From Blakeslea trispora (taxonomy: Eukaryota; Mucoromycota; Mucoromycetes; Mucorales; Choanephoraceae), in NCBI GenBank assembly GCA_025331445.1, contig JAIWNE010000015.1, forward strand, positions 1-64,000: a DNA stretch of 64,000 bases, given 5' to 3'. Of the stretch, positions 16,211 to 25,525 are shown piece after piece. The notes beneath the pieces are model-generated. The model ran no database searches. It saw only the letters and a list, made by a program, of their open reading frames with translations, and was not told the DNA's origin. The position numbers and the translations under genes were made by a program. How positions within the stretch are numbered: the first letter of the stretch is position 1; every line of letters starts with the position of its first letter.

Positions 16211-17378
16211 ATGAAGTCCATCATCAAAAAGCTCATTCAAGATCCAACACAATTTTCACCTAGCGATGCAACCGATGCCATCAACAACATCATGTCTGGC
16301 ACAGCTACACCAAGTCAGATCGCTGCTTTCTTGATCTCACTTAAACTTCAACACAAGGATAAGGATCCTCATATTGTTGCTGCTTGTGCTACAGCCATGC
16401 AAAGCCATGCTCTATTTGTACCTTACACTCACTATGAGTCACTGACAGATCATGTGGTCGATATTGTGGGTACAGGCGGTGATGGACATGATACTTACAA
16501 TGTATCCACCACTGCTTCTATTGTTGCTGCTGGTGCTGGTGCTAAAGTAGCCAAAGTAAGTTTTTTTTTTGTGTTGTCTTGTAACTATTTTTATTCATAT
16601 TTTTCTTGTATAAAAGCATGGCAATAGAGCTGCTTCTTCTAAATCGGGTTCTGCTGATCTCATGGAAGCTCATGGTTGTCAAATAGCTCAAGTACAGCCT
16701 GATCAAGTAGCTGGTATCCTTGACAGAACCAACTTTTGCTTTTTATTCTCTCAGACCTATCACCCAGCCATGAAGCATGTAGCCTCTATTCGAAAAGAAA
16801 TGGGTATTCCTACTGTCTTTAATCTACTGGGACCTATGAGTAATCCTGCTAAACCAAAGCGAGTGATCGTAGGTGTTCATTCACCTGAGATTGGTAGCTT
16901 GATGGCCAATGCACTTAAGTTGACAGGTGTTCAACAAGCTCTGGTGGTCTGTGGTGCTGAACGGTTAGATGAAATCAGTCCAGCTGGAGAGACACATGTA
17001 AGGAAGAAACAAAGAGAGAAAGAGAGAGAGAAAAAAACTCACAAATCATAGTATTGGAGAATTCATGAATCAGGCGATATTACAACAGGCACATTACACC
17101 CCACAGAAGACTTTGGACTACCTACACATCCTCTAGATCAAGTGAAAGGAGGTGACTGTCATGAGAATGCAGTCATTCTAAAACGTCTGTTGAACAATGA
17201 ATTAGAAGAAAACCACCCTATTCTAGACTTTGTGCTATTAAATGCTGCTGCCCTATTGGTGGTTGCTGGTGTAGCCAATGACTTTAAAGAAGGTGTAGCC
17301 AAGGCTAGAGAATCCATTGCTTCTGGACGTGCTTATGAAGTATTGACTTTATTTAGAAAAGAAACTGTTGAACATTAA
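16211..17378 (+). CDS. TRP4: Anthranilate phosphoribosyltransferase
   Basis: Transfers the phosphoribosyl group from PRPP to anthranilate, the second step from chorismate to tryptophan, in the cytosol. Three exons (16211-16555, 16617-16997, 17052-17378) join in frame to 350 residues, the normal family length. An N-terminal helical domain is followed by the PRPP-binding signature DIVGTGGDGHDTYNVST (about residues 84-100). Next come the conserved KHGNRAASSKSGSADLME block across the exon 1-2 join, the FSQTYHPAMKHVASIRKEMG segment that contacts anthranilate, and FNLLGPMSNPA. The C-terminal ESGDITTGTLHPTEDFGLP and the VANDFKEGVAKARESIASGRA helix complete it. The last base of its stop codon lies 3 bp beyond the end of the minus-strand neighbour, so the two stops overlap tail to tail. 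Confidence 0.97.
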
Positions 17379-18444
17379 AGTGACATGGCTAATTGAGCAC
17401 GTGTTTTTGAAGTGTAAGCTTGACTGGCACTTTTTATGGCTGCCATTGTCAGACTTGAGTTCTTTTTTTGATTGTCCACTAGGATTGCCGCCGAATGACT
17501 TGTTAGGGAAAGTACAAATTGAGACAGTCGATTGATAGTCAGACTATAGACAGTGCCTATAGAGCCCTGAAGGGTGATCATCATGGATTGGTCTTGATGG
17601 ATCCACATCATGTCTAGGGCATACCAATGCTAATGAATAGACATGTGAGTCATAATCCTACTTGCATAGTTTTCTTACTTGATTCTGTTGAAGCCATGTT
17701 TGCCAATCAGCAAAGTCCACACTAACATGACAAGGGAAATAGAGATGGATCGACATAGCAATCAGTTCTAGATTTCCACTTTTAGTATCTGCCCATCTCT
17801 CTCTTATTATGAGCTTACGCTGCCAGCTGATATCTTGGTCAGATTTCCATTCCACTTGAATGGCTTGACTAGGTCTAGAGTGTTGAGAGACACAAGCAAT
17901 ACGCAACTGTTCAATTTCTTTCCACTCAACGTCAGGTAGCAAGTCAAAAGCGAGCCAGCCATGCTGTTTGTCACAGACAGTCATGACTGTGTCCGGTAAG
18001 ATATCCAGTGCATTCACACAAACTAAATAAGCAGGCAAGTGGCACAGTTCATGAAAGGAAGCCTGAATCCAAACACGTCTATCACGTACCCAACCCACAC
18101 AATGGTCCAAATAAACTTTATTTTCCAAATAAGGCACCTCTTCTTCTTCTTCCTTAGTCTCTATTGTCTGAGCAACAATAGGTATGAGAGAGTCTTGAGG
18201 CAAAGCATGTCTTAATTTCCTTTCTTTGCCCTTGTCCTCTTTAAACGCGTGTTGCAAGTCATGAAGTATGGCTTGAGACGCTGCCAACAACATGCGTTTG
18301 GTGGCCATCTCTATAGATTTTAGAAACACCCCCCTTTTTCTAGTTTTTGATGGTATTTACTCTCTCCTCTATTGCTCTTTTTTGTTGCTCACATTGGTCT
18401 AGTTGAGCTTGGACAATGCTTAATGTATGTTTTTGTGAATCCAT
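17375..18444 (-). CDS. Hypothetical protein with N-terminal coiled coil
   Basis: Three exons on the minus strand (18444-18361, 18308-17679, 17629-17375) give 322 residues with all joins in phase. Residues 1-45 are heptad-like and rich in Q, E, K and R, suggesting a coiled coil (TLSIVQAQLDQCEQQKRAIE). An acidic EEEEEV patch lies near residue 90. The rest alternates tryptophan-rich beta-like segments (CVGWVRDRRVWIQASFHEL, HVSVDFADWQTWLQQNQHWY) with a serine-rich helical C-terminus. No catalytic motif, signal peptide or membrane segment is seen. The family is not recognised. Its stop codon TAA (plus-strand TTA at 17375-17377) sits inside the last codons of TRP4 on the other strand. Confidence 0.7.
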
Positions 18445-18535
18445 AATAAAAAAAAAGGGGATCGACAAAAGCGCAGAAAAAAAAAACTGGGCAAAATAAT
18501 GTGGTGACACTGTAATATTGGCCAATTATAATTTA

Positions 18536-18575
18536 CACCTTTTCCAGAAATAGATTGCACTTGAATTTTTTTTTT
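18536..18575 (+). repeat. Truncated copy of the CACCTTTTCC MITE end
   Basis: CACCTTTTCCAGAAATAGAT followed by TGCAC matches the two ends of the hairpin element at 38196-38584, with the intervening CACTCCCAAGAGAAGAAG block missing. This marks a second, truncated member of the family. Confidence 0.7.
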
Positions 18576-18580
18576 TTAAT

Positions 18581-18697
18581 AATAAGGAAACTGGACGATC
18601 AAAAGTACTTGATGAGGAGCTCAAACGCTTCTTAATTCAGAAACACAGTGGAGACCCTAAAGCCACTGTCAAGGAAGCAATGAGGGAAGGAAGTTGA
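18581..18697 (+). pseudogene. Transposase DNA-binding remnant (Tc1-like)
   Basis: 39 codons ending in TGA read TGRSKVLDEELKRFLIQKHS followed by GDPKATVKEAMREGS. This resembles the helix-turn-helix region of Tc1-like transposases (G-R-x-x-x-L-x-x-E ... P-x-A-T-x-K-E-A). No catalytic domain follows. It lies immediately next to the CACCTTTTCC repeat end, which may be its former terminal repeat (inference). Confidence 0.35.
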
Positions 18698-19161
18698 ACG
18701 AGAACAGCACTTGAAGACGCTCATCAGAAATTCGATAAACCTTGTTGTTGGTATTCTTTTCTTGAGAATAGTCGGCCTTGTCTGCAGAAATCAAAGTGAC
18801 AGATTTATCAGGCATCAGCTCGAGTACCTTTTTCATTCAAAAAATTGACAATGTCATTTCTAAAAGAGAATATCATGGGCATATTGTTTTTTTTGCATTC
18901 ACGATTAAAATGAGTATCCCCCCCCAAATATTATGTTTTTGAGCTGTAAGTTTTGAGACTGCTTGCTTGCATATCATGAACCAGAGCTTCTAATTAGCAG
19001 TACTTCTTTTGTCTTTCTTGATGCAATTTCTATACCTCACTGATATTCAAATATACGCAAACGATAATAACTTCGATACAACAGGTGCAAATTTAACTTA
19101 TTTTACCATGAATTGCAGTCGTTTGTTTATGATTTAAAGAACATGTTTATAGCTAGAGATA

Positions 19162-19372
19162 GAGATATATTCAAAAAGCTTCACCCCAAAATTTAACCAC
19201 GATTGACAACTATTCTGCAAGAAATAGATTTGAATGAATCAGGATGGCATGGTTAGAAAGCTCTTTTTCTTCCCAAGCATACTATGACGTCCTGATTCAT
19301 TCAAATCTATTTCTTGCAGAATAGTTGTCAATCGTGGTTAAATTTTGGGGTGAAGCTTTTTGAATATATCTC
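19162..19372. mobile_element. 211-bp hairpin MITE with GAGATATATTC ends
   Basis: Two near-perfect inverted arms of about 82 bp (19162-19243 and 19291-19372) flank a spacer of about 47 bp. The ends read GAGATATATTCAAAAAGCTT and its reverse complement. TA dinucleotides stand on both sides (19160-19161, 19373-19374), fitting a Tc1/mariner-type TA target duplication. The same terminal sequence with two changes occurs at 22307, at the edge of the decayed DDE transposon, which may be the autonomous parent. Confidence 0.85.
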
Positions 19373-19374
19373 TA

Positions 19375-20456
19375 TACATTGCAACTTGGTACATCAAAAG
19401 TACATGAAGCAGTCTGGGCACACTCGGGAGCATTGAGCCAATGAAATTCATACACAAGAGTGTTGACAACAATGCAAGTCTTGATACTGTCTACTTCTTC
19501 TGCAATATCAAAGCAGATTCTTTCTCTACAATTGTCTAAATTATAAGTACAACTAACAATATTAGCTGTATTAACTGATAAACTATTGATACATATGAAT
19601 TGCTGCATAATTGTTTGCATGACATGATTAATCTGCATGTTTTCGATGATACAAAAACATTCATATATCATCCTATTCTCTTTTTTTTACTGCCAAATAA
19701 TGAACAGTAATCACTGTGAGTGATCTATGTTAAACTCTTCTCTTCACATGCTAAGAATGAGGATTTAATCTTTTTATATTGTCAACAAAGAACCAAGGTG
19801 TTCATTAACATAGAGCAAGGCCTAGACCAATCTACACAAAGAAAAAACAAACAATCAAAATATCAGCCAATGAGGACAATTGATCAGTAATGTGGTCAAT
19901 TTACTCTATATAACAAAGGAAAAAATATTCTTTTTCCTCTTTTTCTTTTCTCTAATTTGTCATAAAAAATGAATATTTTACATCTAACGGTAACAAAGCT
20001 GTTCAGTAAACTACGAGTTATTTGTTAATGCTTACTTAGATCAATATATTGGAAGTCTCTTGTTATTTATACAAAATGCAAAAGAGAGATTGTTTGGAAG
20101 AAAGGCATGTAGTTTATAATGATTGTTGTCGGGTATCTGTATTGATCAAATTGAATAGGCTTTCTTCCAAACAAGATTCTGGTTTTTCTTACAAGTGCGG
20201 TAAGTCCTTAATTCAAGAGCTAAAAAAAAAAGATATCTGAAAACCAGAAAATTAAAATCATGTTCACACTTTAGGCTTTTTATTACTGGAGGTAAGCTAT
20301 ACACCATTTTTAGAGGGAGGGACAATCCTCTCCCCCTCCCAGGCTGATTTAGGATTAATCTATGTAAGTAATCATTGCTTATTGCTCGCGTCACGTACAA
20401 AAGTATATCATGCGATCTGACAATAATTAATTCGATTTTTTAGTATGATATAGTTA
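19375..20456. other. Unassigned AT-rich spacer
   Basis: No supported gene. A 99-codon minus-strand frame (19372-19671) is cysteine-containing but starts inside AT-rich DNA and ends in the MITE border. A short GC-richer patch at 20310-20345 (GGAGGGACAATCC...CTCCCCCTCCC) is an imperfect hairpin. Confidence 0.5.
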
Positions 20457-21784
20457 ATTTCAGTCAACTTTGGATCGAAGCGGGAGCGATGTAAGCTCAA
20501 GATTTACTTTCATGAAAATCATATCTGTACTCATTCTTTTTCTTTAGCTGGCAGAGATTCCACCGTGTCTTCTGCTAAAGTCAAGAAAGCAAGAAAGGTG
20601 ACATACTTTCTTGGAAAAGGAAGCAAAATCTGGACCCAGGAAGAGGTGGGTTTCTGAAAAAGATTTTTCAATACAAGCTCTAAAACCAATTCTATTTAAG
20701 AGTATTCTCTGTTTAAGGGTGAGATTTTCAAGATTTTTGGCTACTCTTAAATAGAGCAACTACTGTACCAAGTATTTTGGTGAAAAAGAAGCCGATGCCA
20801 TGAAGGAAGTTGCTGCTGGCTCTAAGCCCAAAATTGGCCGTGCACCAGCAAAAGCACTCATGTTGTGCAAGAAGATGGCTGACGTAAGTTATGTCAGTTG
20901 AAGCTGATGACCTTCTCTAACATCACTTTTTTTTTAAAAAATAGGGTGAAGATGAAGAAGATGAAGAAGATGAAGAAGACGATGAAGCCAGTTGTGAAAT
21001 GATGCATGCTATCAAAGACTTGGCTTTGGGAGAAAAGAATTGCCGCGCTTTGGCCGCCCAAAACTCTGAGGCCACATTCATTGACAAGCATTTGAAACCT
21101 GTCATCAAAAGAGTCCTTTTGAATGGCTCTATGAGAGAGCACACATATGCCATGTAAGTATATGTACATTGGAATTTATTATAGATGCTAACCAATGTAT
21201 TTTCTTGCTCATGTATAGCACCAATAAGGGAGCTGATGGGGGACTGAAGCCCAACTTCGCGATCGGTGTTAAGAATAAGAAGAAGCACTTCTTCTTTGTT
21301 GAGGTTAAGTGCCCCAACACTCAGAGCAAGCTTCAGCCTGAGGACAACATGGTAAAGTTGATAAAGCAGATGAAATCATCAATTGACGATCAGTTGTACG
21401 CTGGCATCGATGATTGTATGTCTTTTGGGCTCTTGGTTGAAGGTATGCTTTTATTTTGTGTGTCATTTGGTTACAAGAGAACATACTATTTAACTCGAAT
21501 ATTCTTATAGGGTATAGAGCCACCCTGATGAAGATGACTCTTCCTTGCCCTGGTATCTATATGCCAGTGGCTATCAAACGTTTCTCTTTGGTAGAAGAGA
21601 TACACCAGCTTGTGCTTTTGCCTTCTGTTGTTGTGGCCTGTTGGTTTGTGAAGGTAATAATTATGAGCATGCTAGTTTTAGTAACAACATATTGATGTGT
21701 ATCATATAGTGCGAGCTTCGCAAGTTCCAAGAAAAAGTTTTGGCAAAAGCCATCCGCAAGGAAAAAGAAAAACAAGAAACATAA
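20457..21784 (+). pseudogene. PD-(D/E)XK nuclease-like gene, copy 1 (broken)
   Basis: Paralog of the intact gene at 35408-37004. It lacks the first ATG region and keeps most of exon 1 (20466-20645). A 121-bp piece of the CAGTAGTCGCTC MITE then replaces the end of exon 1, exon 2 and the start of exon 3. The remainder matches exons 3-7 and keeps correct splice sites (exon 4 about 20944-21152, exon 5 about 21220-21448). The frame stays open to a TAA at 21784. In the predicted active site the aspartate is replaced: GGLKPNF here against GGLKPDF in copy 2, while FFVEVK is kept. The copy is therefore both structurally broken and probably catalytically dead. Introns 4 and 5 are identical to copy 2 while exon 5 differs at about 20 percent of positions. 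Confidence 0.8.
20646..20766 (+). mobile_element. Truncated CAGTAGTCGCTC MITE inside copy 1
   Basis: Matches, in opposite orientation, about 120 of the 176 bp of the MITE at 31598-31773, including the blocks CAATACAAGCTCT, CCAATTCTATTTAAG and TTTTCAAGATTTTTGGCTA. It ends in the inverted-repeat end AGAGCAACTACTGTA. The other end is missing and is fused directly to exon 1 of the nuclease-like gene. Confidence 0.8.
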
Positions 21785-21950
21785 TTTGTCCTTCTTTACA
21801 AAGTTTGCATCAAAGAAGTAAAGTCTCATACTGCTTTTCTCTTTTGTTATTGTTATTTTTACATTAAAGTCAATTCTTATCATTATCACTACTATGGCTA
21901 TCATGATTGTTATCAATAATTACATTTGCTTTGCAGCAATAAAGCAATTG

Positions 21951-22304
21951 CTGCTGATGCATAAAGTTCACACATAATAACAAATGAATGATCACACTTT
22001 CGTCATGGATAGGTATGTTTGTAGTCATTGCAGACTCACTTCATTCGCATTTCGCCTACAGCCATTCCAAGCAGTGATTATTCATCTGTATCTCACACAG
22101 TTGGGCCTTCATCATTTTCACCTCTTGTGCTTATAGAAATCAGTATTTGCTTTTAAAACACCCTCTCAATGTTTCTTCTGTTTCGAGTGAGCTGATATTG
22201 ACAAATAGACTTTAGTGACCAGACAATATAACTTTCTCAAAAACGACTGTTGTTTTGGCTTAGATTGACGATTGGGTTTATCATAAAAAGAAAGAAAAAA
22301 GCCA
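21951..22304 (+). repeat. Conserved 3' flank of nuclease-like copy 1
   Basis: About 350 bp downstream of copy 1 are nearly identical (a handful of substitutions) to 37262-37624 downstream of copy 2. Homology stops in both copies after the same AAAAAAGCCA. No long open frame lies in it. This is better conserved than the coding exons. Confidence 0.85.
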
Positions 22305-22571
22305 AAGAGATATATTCAAAATGCTTCGCCTTGGATCGGCTTTCATTTTCTGTAGTGATCAGAATTTTATGAAAGTAACACCTTTCATTCAGAAAAAACT
22401 TGCCATTTCGCTTAATGTAGGTTTTTTTAAAATCGAACAACTTTAGCTCAAGCTTGTATAAGAACATGGTTTTTAAAAATATAGACAATTTACAAAGAAA
22501 CTTAAACTCAGGAAGAAGCCATTTCAGCATCATCTTTTTTTTTTCTTCAGGCTCGATTGTGAGATTGTTTT
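22305..22571. mobile_element. Left end of decayed DDE transposon
   Basis: GAGATATATTCAAAATGCTTCGCC begins at 22307 and closely matches the ends of the 211-bp MITE. It precedes the minus-strand transposase pseudogene. A matching right end was not found. Confidence 0.45.
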
Positions 22572-23560
22572 TCAAAAACTCGTCTTTGCACTACTTTGCC
22601 TTGTTGACACAATCTTTCCAAAGCAAAAGAATATTTTCTTCAGGCTGTTGTCCAGTTTTGCTTTAAGATTTTTGGCAGTCTCATTTAAATCTGGATCAAA
22701 GCTGATAGGTGTCTTCACTATTGACCATACCTTTTGTATAGGCTGTAGCTCGCAGCGATGTGGTGGTGTGATTACTAGCTTGTGGTTGTGTCGTCTGGCG
22801 ATATCATAGCAGGCATATACTGACGTTGTTTGTAAGTCTTTAACCATTGTCAAAAGAGCTGCTATGATCATTTTTGGATTAACACCCTCCTCATCTACCT
22901 CTAAATAACCTTTGTTTAGGAGCCACTGCTGTATAGTTTCATCTCTATCTGCTGAAGTTGGTACAGGGCTGATTCAGCGCTTGTGGTAGGATGCACCATT
23001 CATATGGATTATACAGCTACCATACTCAACAAGCGATTGGCATAATCTCTCAAACAGCTGCTCAAACTTCTCAGATGTGAAGTATTCATGATAACCTGGA
23101 CTCACATCCTTACCCCCGTTGACTAGTCATAATGTTGCACTGTCTTCAACAACTTTGGCACTGCATCTTCTGTCACTTTTAAATACAACAAAGGCAGCAA
23201 AGATTATCATTATTGGCTTTCGTCCAACCTCATTTACAATGCCATCGACAGTAGTTCAAGTCTTTTGGGCATGATGATCCAAGTGACAACGAGGGTCATC
23301 AAAGAATACTTCTGGCATAACTGACTGACAATTACCATTCAAGTTCTGAAGTCTTTGATTGGCATAAACATAACGTTAACTGACATTTTGTGGAATATCA
23401 TGATTTATGCTTCTTCTTTCTCCTTTCTTGTATCTCAAGTTTAGAGTATGAAGATCTCTCAAAAGAACCTGACGCGACACATCTATCTGATGAGAATTTT
23501 TTAGCGCTTTTGCTGTAGATCTCACAGTGTTTGGATATCCAACCTGATTGTTTTCTTCGA
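22572..23560 (-). pseudogene. Decayed DDE_3-type transposase
   Basis: Read on the minus strand, the 3' third is one open frame with HKLVITPPHRCELQPIQKVW, the final catalytic region of IS630/Tc1-related DDE transposases (P-P-x-x-x-x-L-x-P-I-x-x-x-W). Upstream, in the same direction, recognisable blocks remain: EVFFDDPRCHLDHHAQKT, VDGIVNEVGRKPIMIIFAAF, EYGSCIIHMNGASYHKR and PVPTSADRDETIQQWLLNKG. In-frame stop codons separate them, and shifts may too. The N-terminal part toward 23560 includes a degenerate helix-turn-helix. It is therefore a dead copy. It is unrelated at the sequence level to the intact Tc1 transposase at 25679-26746. Confidence 0.8.
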
Positions 23561-23644
23561 TAAGACTATAAGATAATCGAATAGTTTTTCTAAAACGACT
23601 TCAAATAACTAATCTGATACGTTCACTTCGTATAGGTTTTCAGG

Positions 23645-25099
23645 ATGGCACCAACCGGTGTGGCTGTTCATAACATCGCTGGTCAGACAGTCCATAGATT
23701 TTCCAGGTTGACAAGCGCTTCTGCTATTCCTAACTTTTTAGTTTTGAATCAGTGTGTCAAGCTTTATCCAAAAATTCTCTTGCTTATTGACGAACACTCA
23801 ATTATTAGTTGCAGCTTTTTATTTCAATCAACGATGCTTTAGTCAAGATTAATCAAAGATCCACAATTATGGGAGGTATCTGTAGTGAACTACATAAGTA
23901 TAGATACCTATATTCTTAAATTAGTCAATCAAATCCTTCTATTTCAATATAACAACAATTATTCTTTATGCTTCCAATTTTGAAAGGCTATCCAAGTTAG
24001 TATTCTTGCCACATCTTAGATGTGTACTTTGAACTATCATAGATGCTGGATATCGGCATCGAATGAATCATGGCAACATATGATCAACAATAATCTAGAT
24101 ATTATAAATCATCCAAGCTTTCGAAAAGTATAAACAGAGAGATAATTTAGAAGTAGGATTAGATTAAATTCACTTTACTTTTGTATCGGAATAAACCCCT
24201 TTAAATCTACTTGTGTTTTTTATTATTATTATTTATCTTTAAGCAGTATAGAATCAAGACCGTTTTCTTTGGAGATTTGGCCCAGTTACTACCAATTCAG
24301 CAGAAAGAAGGCAAAATCTGGGATTTGGAGTCGTTCAATACTGTTCCTCGGTATGCTCTGTGCGATCCTGTTCGCCAACAAGATGAACGCTTCGTTGACA
24401 TTCTTAACAAAGTATGTGGCTACCAATTTGATGAGTCTGTTTTTGCTTTTATAAATGAGAGAACAGTTCTTAAGCCTACCCTTCCTCTTTCCTGCTTGCG
24501 TCTTTATACGACAAGAAAAAGAGTTGCTACAGCCAATGAGAAAGATTTTAAGGAGTTCTCAGGTGAAGGCACAGAGTTCAAGGCATATGATTCTTTCGTT
24601 GGCAATGAGCTTACTGCCAAGGTTGTCTTACGGGAAACAAGACTTTAGGATAACCTTTTCCTCAAGCCGAATACACCAGTCATGGTCATTCACCATTTGC
24701 ATGTTCCTACTGGATGGTTAAACGGTACCATTGCTCTCATTGAGTATACGGAGGAAGAAAACAATTGTTTGAAGAAGACATTAGCCAATGGAGATGATGC
24801 CATTTACTGGATCCAGCGCATAAGCCGCCAAGTGCCTGGTACTAGTTATACTAGAACTCGGTTTCCTATGGCCCCTGCTTTCGCCACCACCATCCACAAA
24901 GTTCAAAGTGCAACCATCGACTGTGTAGGTATCCATTTAGATAATATGTCCTCACATGGATAACTTTATGCTGCTATATCAAGAGTAAGAAAATTGAAGA
25001 TTTGTACTTTTTAGGGGCTGAAATGCCTCTCAATATCAAAAGAAAATTTGGTGCAGATGTAGATGTTGTAGAGATCTTTAGAAGCAAGAGACGTTCATA
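23645..25099 (+). pseudogene. Decayed PIF1-like helicase
   Basis: Motif Ia is present (APTGVAVHNIAGQTVHRF), as is a degraded Walker B region (LLIDEHSII). After about 370 bp of unrelated AT-rich DNA come FFGDLAQLLPIQ (motif III) and, near the 3' end, FATTIHKVQSATIDCVGIHL with YAAISRVRKL (motifs V-VI). The Walker A segment expected upstream of motif Ia is absent, and in-frame stops occur after ETRL (24648), after SSHG and within the C-terminus. PIF1-type helicases occur as free-standing genes and as part of Helitrons. No rolling-circle domain or Helitron end is visible here, so the origin is undetermined. Confidence 0.8.
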
Positions 25100-25525
25100 A
25101 ACGCTCTCTTAATAACCCCCCCCCCTTCACCTTCTTAAGACCAATAAGCATTTTGCTATATAGCAACACAGTGTACTTGGTCAAATCTGGAACAAAACCA
25201 TCACTGAGAAACAATCCTACCACATGCTTAAAATGAATGGTGAATGAAACTCAGCTACCTTACCTGCAAGCTAAAAAGGATATACAGTTACAAATAAAAG
25301 AGCTGCGTTTAACAGAAATTTGATTGAATTTTTCACATCTGTCAGGCAGTTATTGATGCCAATGGCGATCAATTTGAATATCAAATGTTAACTTCTTTTT
25401 GTTTCTTTAAGACTATATTCTGAGCTACATCTCTGTTGAATTTGAGAAAACAAGAGCTCTTCTTAGGCTTACAGTGTTCATTGCATGATACAGCATGCTT
25501 CTCAGCATTTCAAAAAAAATTAGTA
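25100..25525. other. Spacer before the Tc1 element
   Basis: AT-rich with a C-run at 25108-25117. No gene seen. The last bases form the TA target of the Tc1 element. Confidence 0.55.

Larger units (their letters stand above)
18445..19161. other. Start of the mobile-element island
   Basis: No intact gene. It holds a 40-bp copy of the CACCTTTTCC MITE end at 18536-18575 and, 6 bp further on, a transposase-like helix-turn-helix remnant. Sequence from 18700 to 19160 is AT-rich and unassigned. Confidence 0.55.

Noticed and set aside
19372..19671. 99-codon minus-strand frame with several cysteines
   Set aside because: No motif, no splice context, and it ends in the MITE border.
22454..22666. Plus-strand frame opposite the DDE pseudogene
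   Set aside because: Antisense shadow with low-complexity T-runs.
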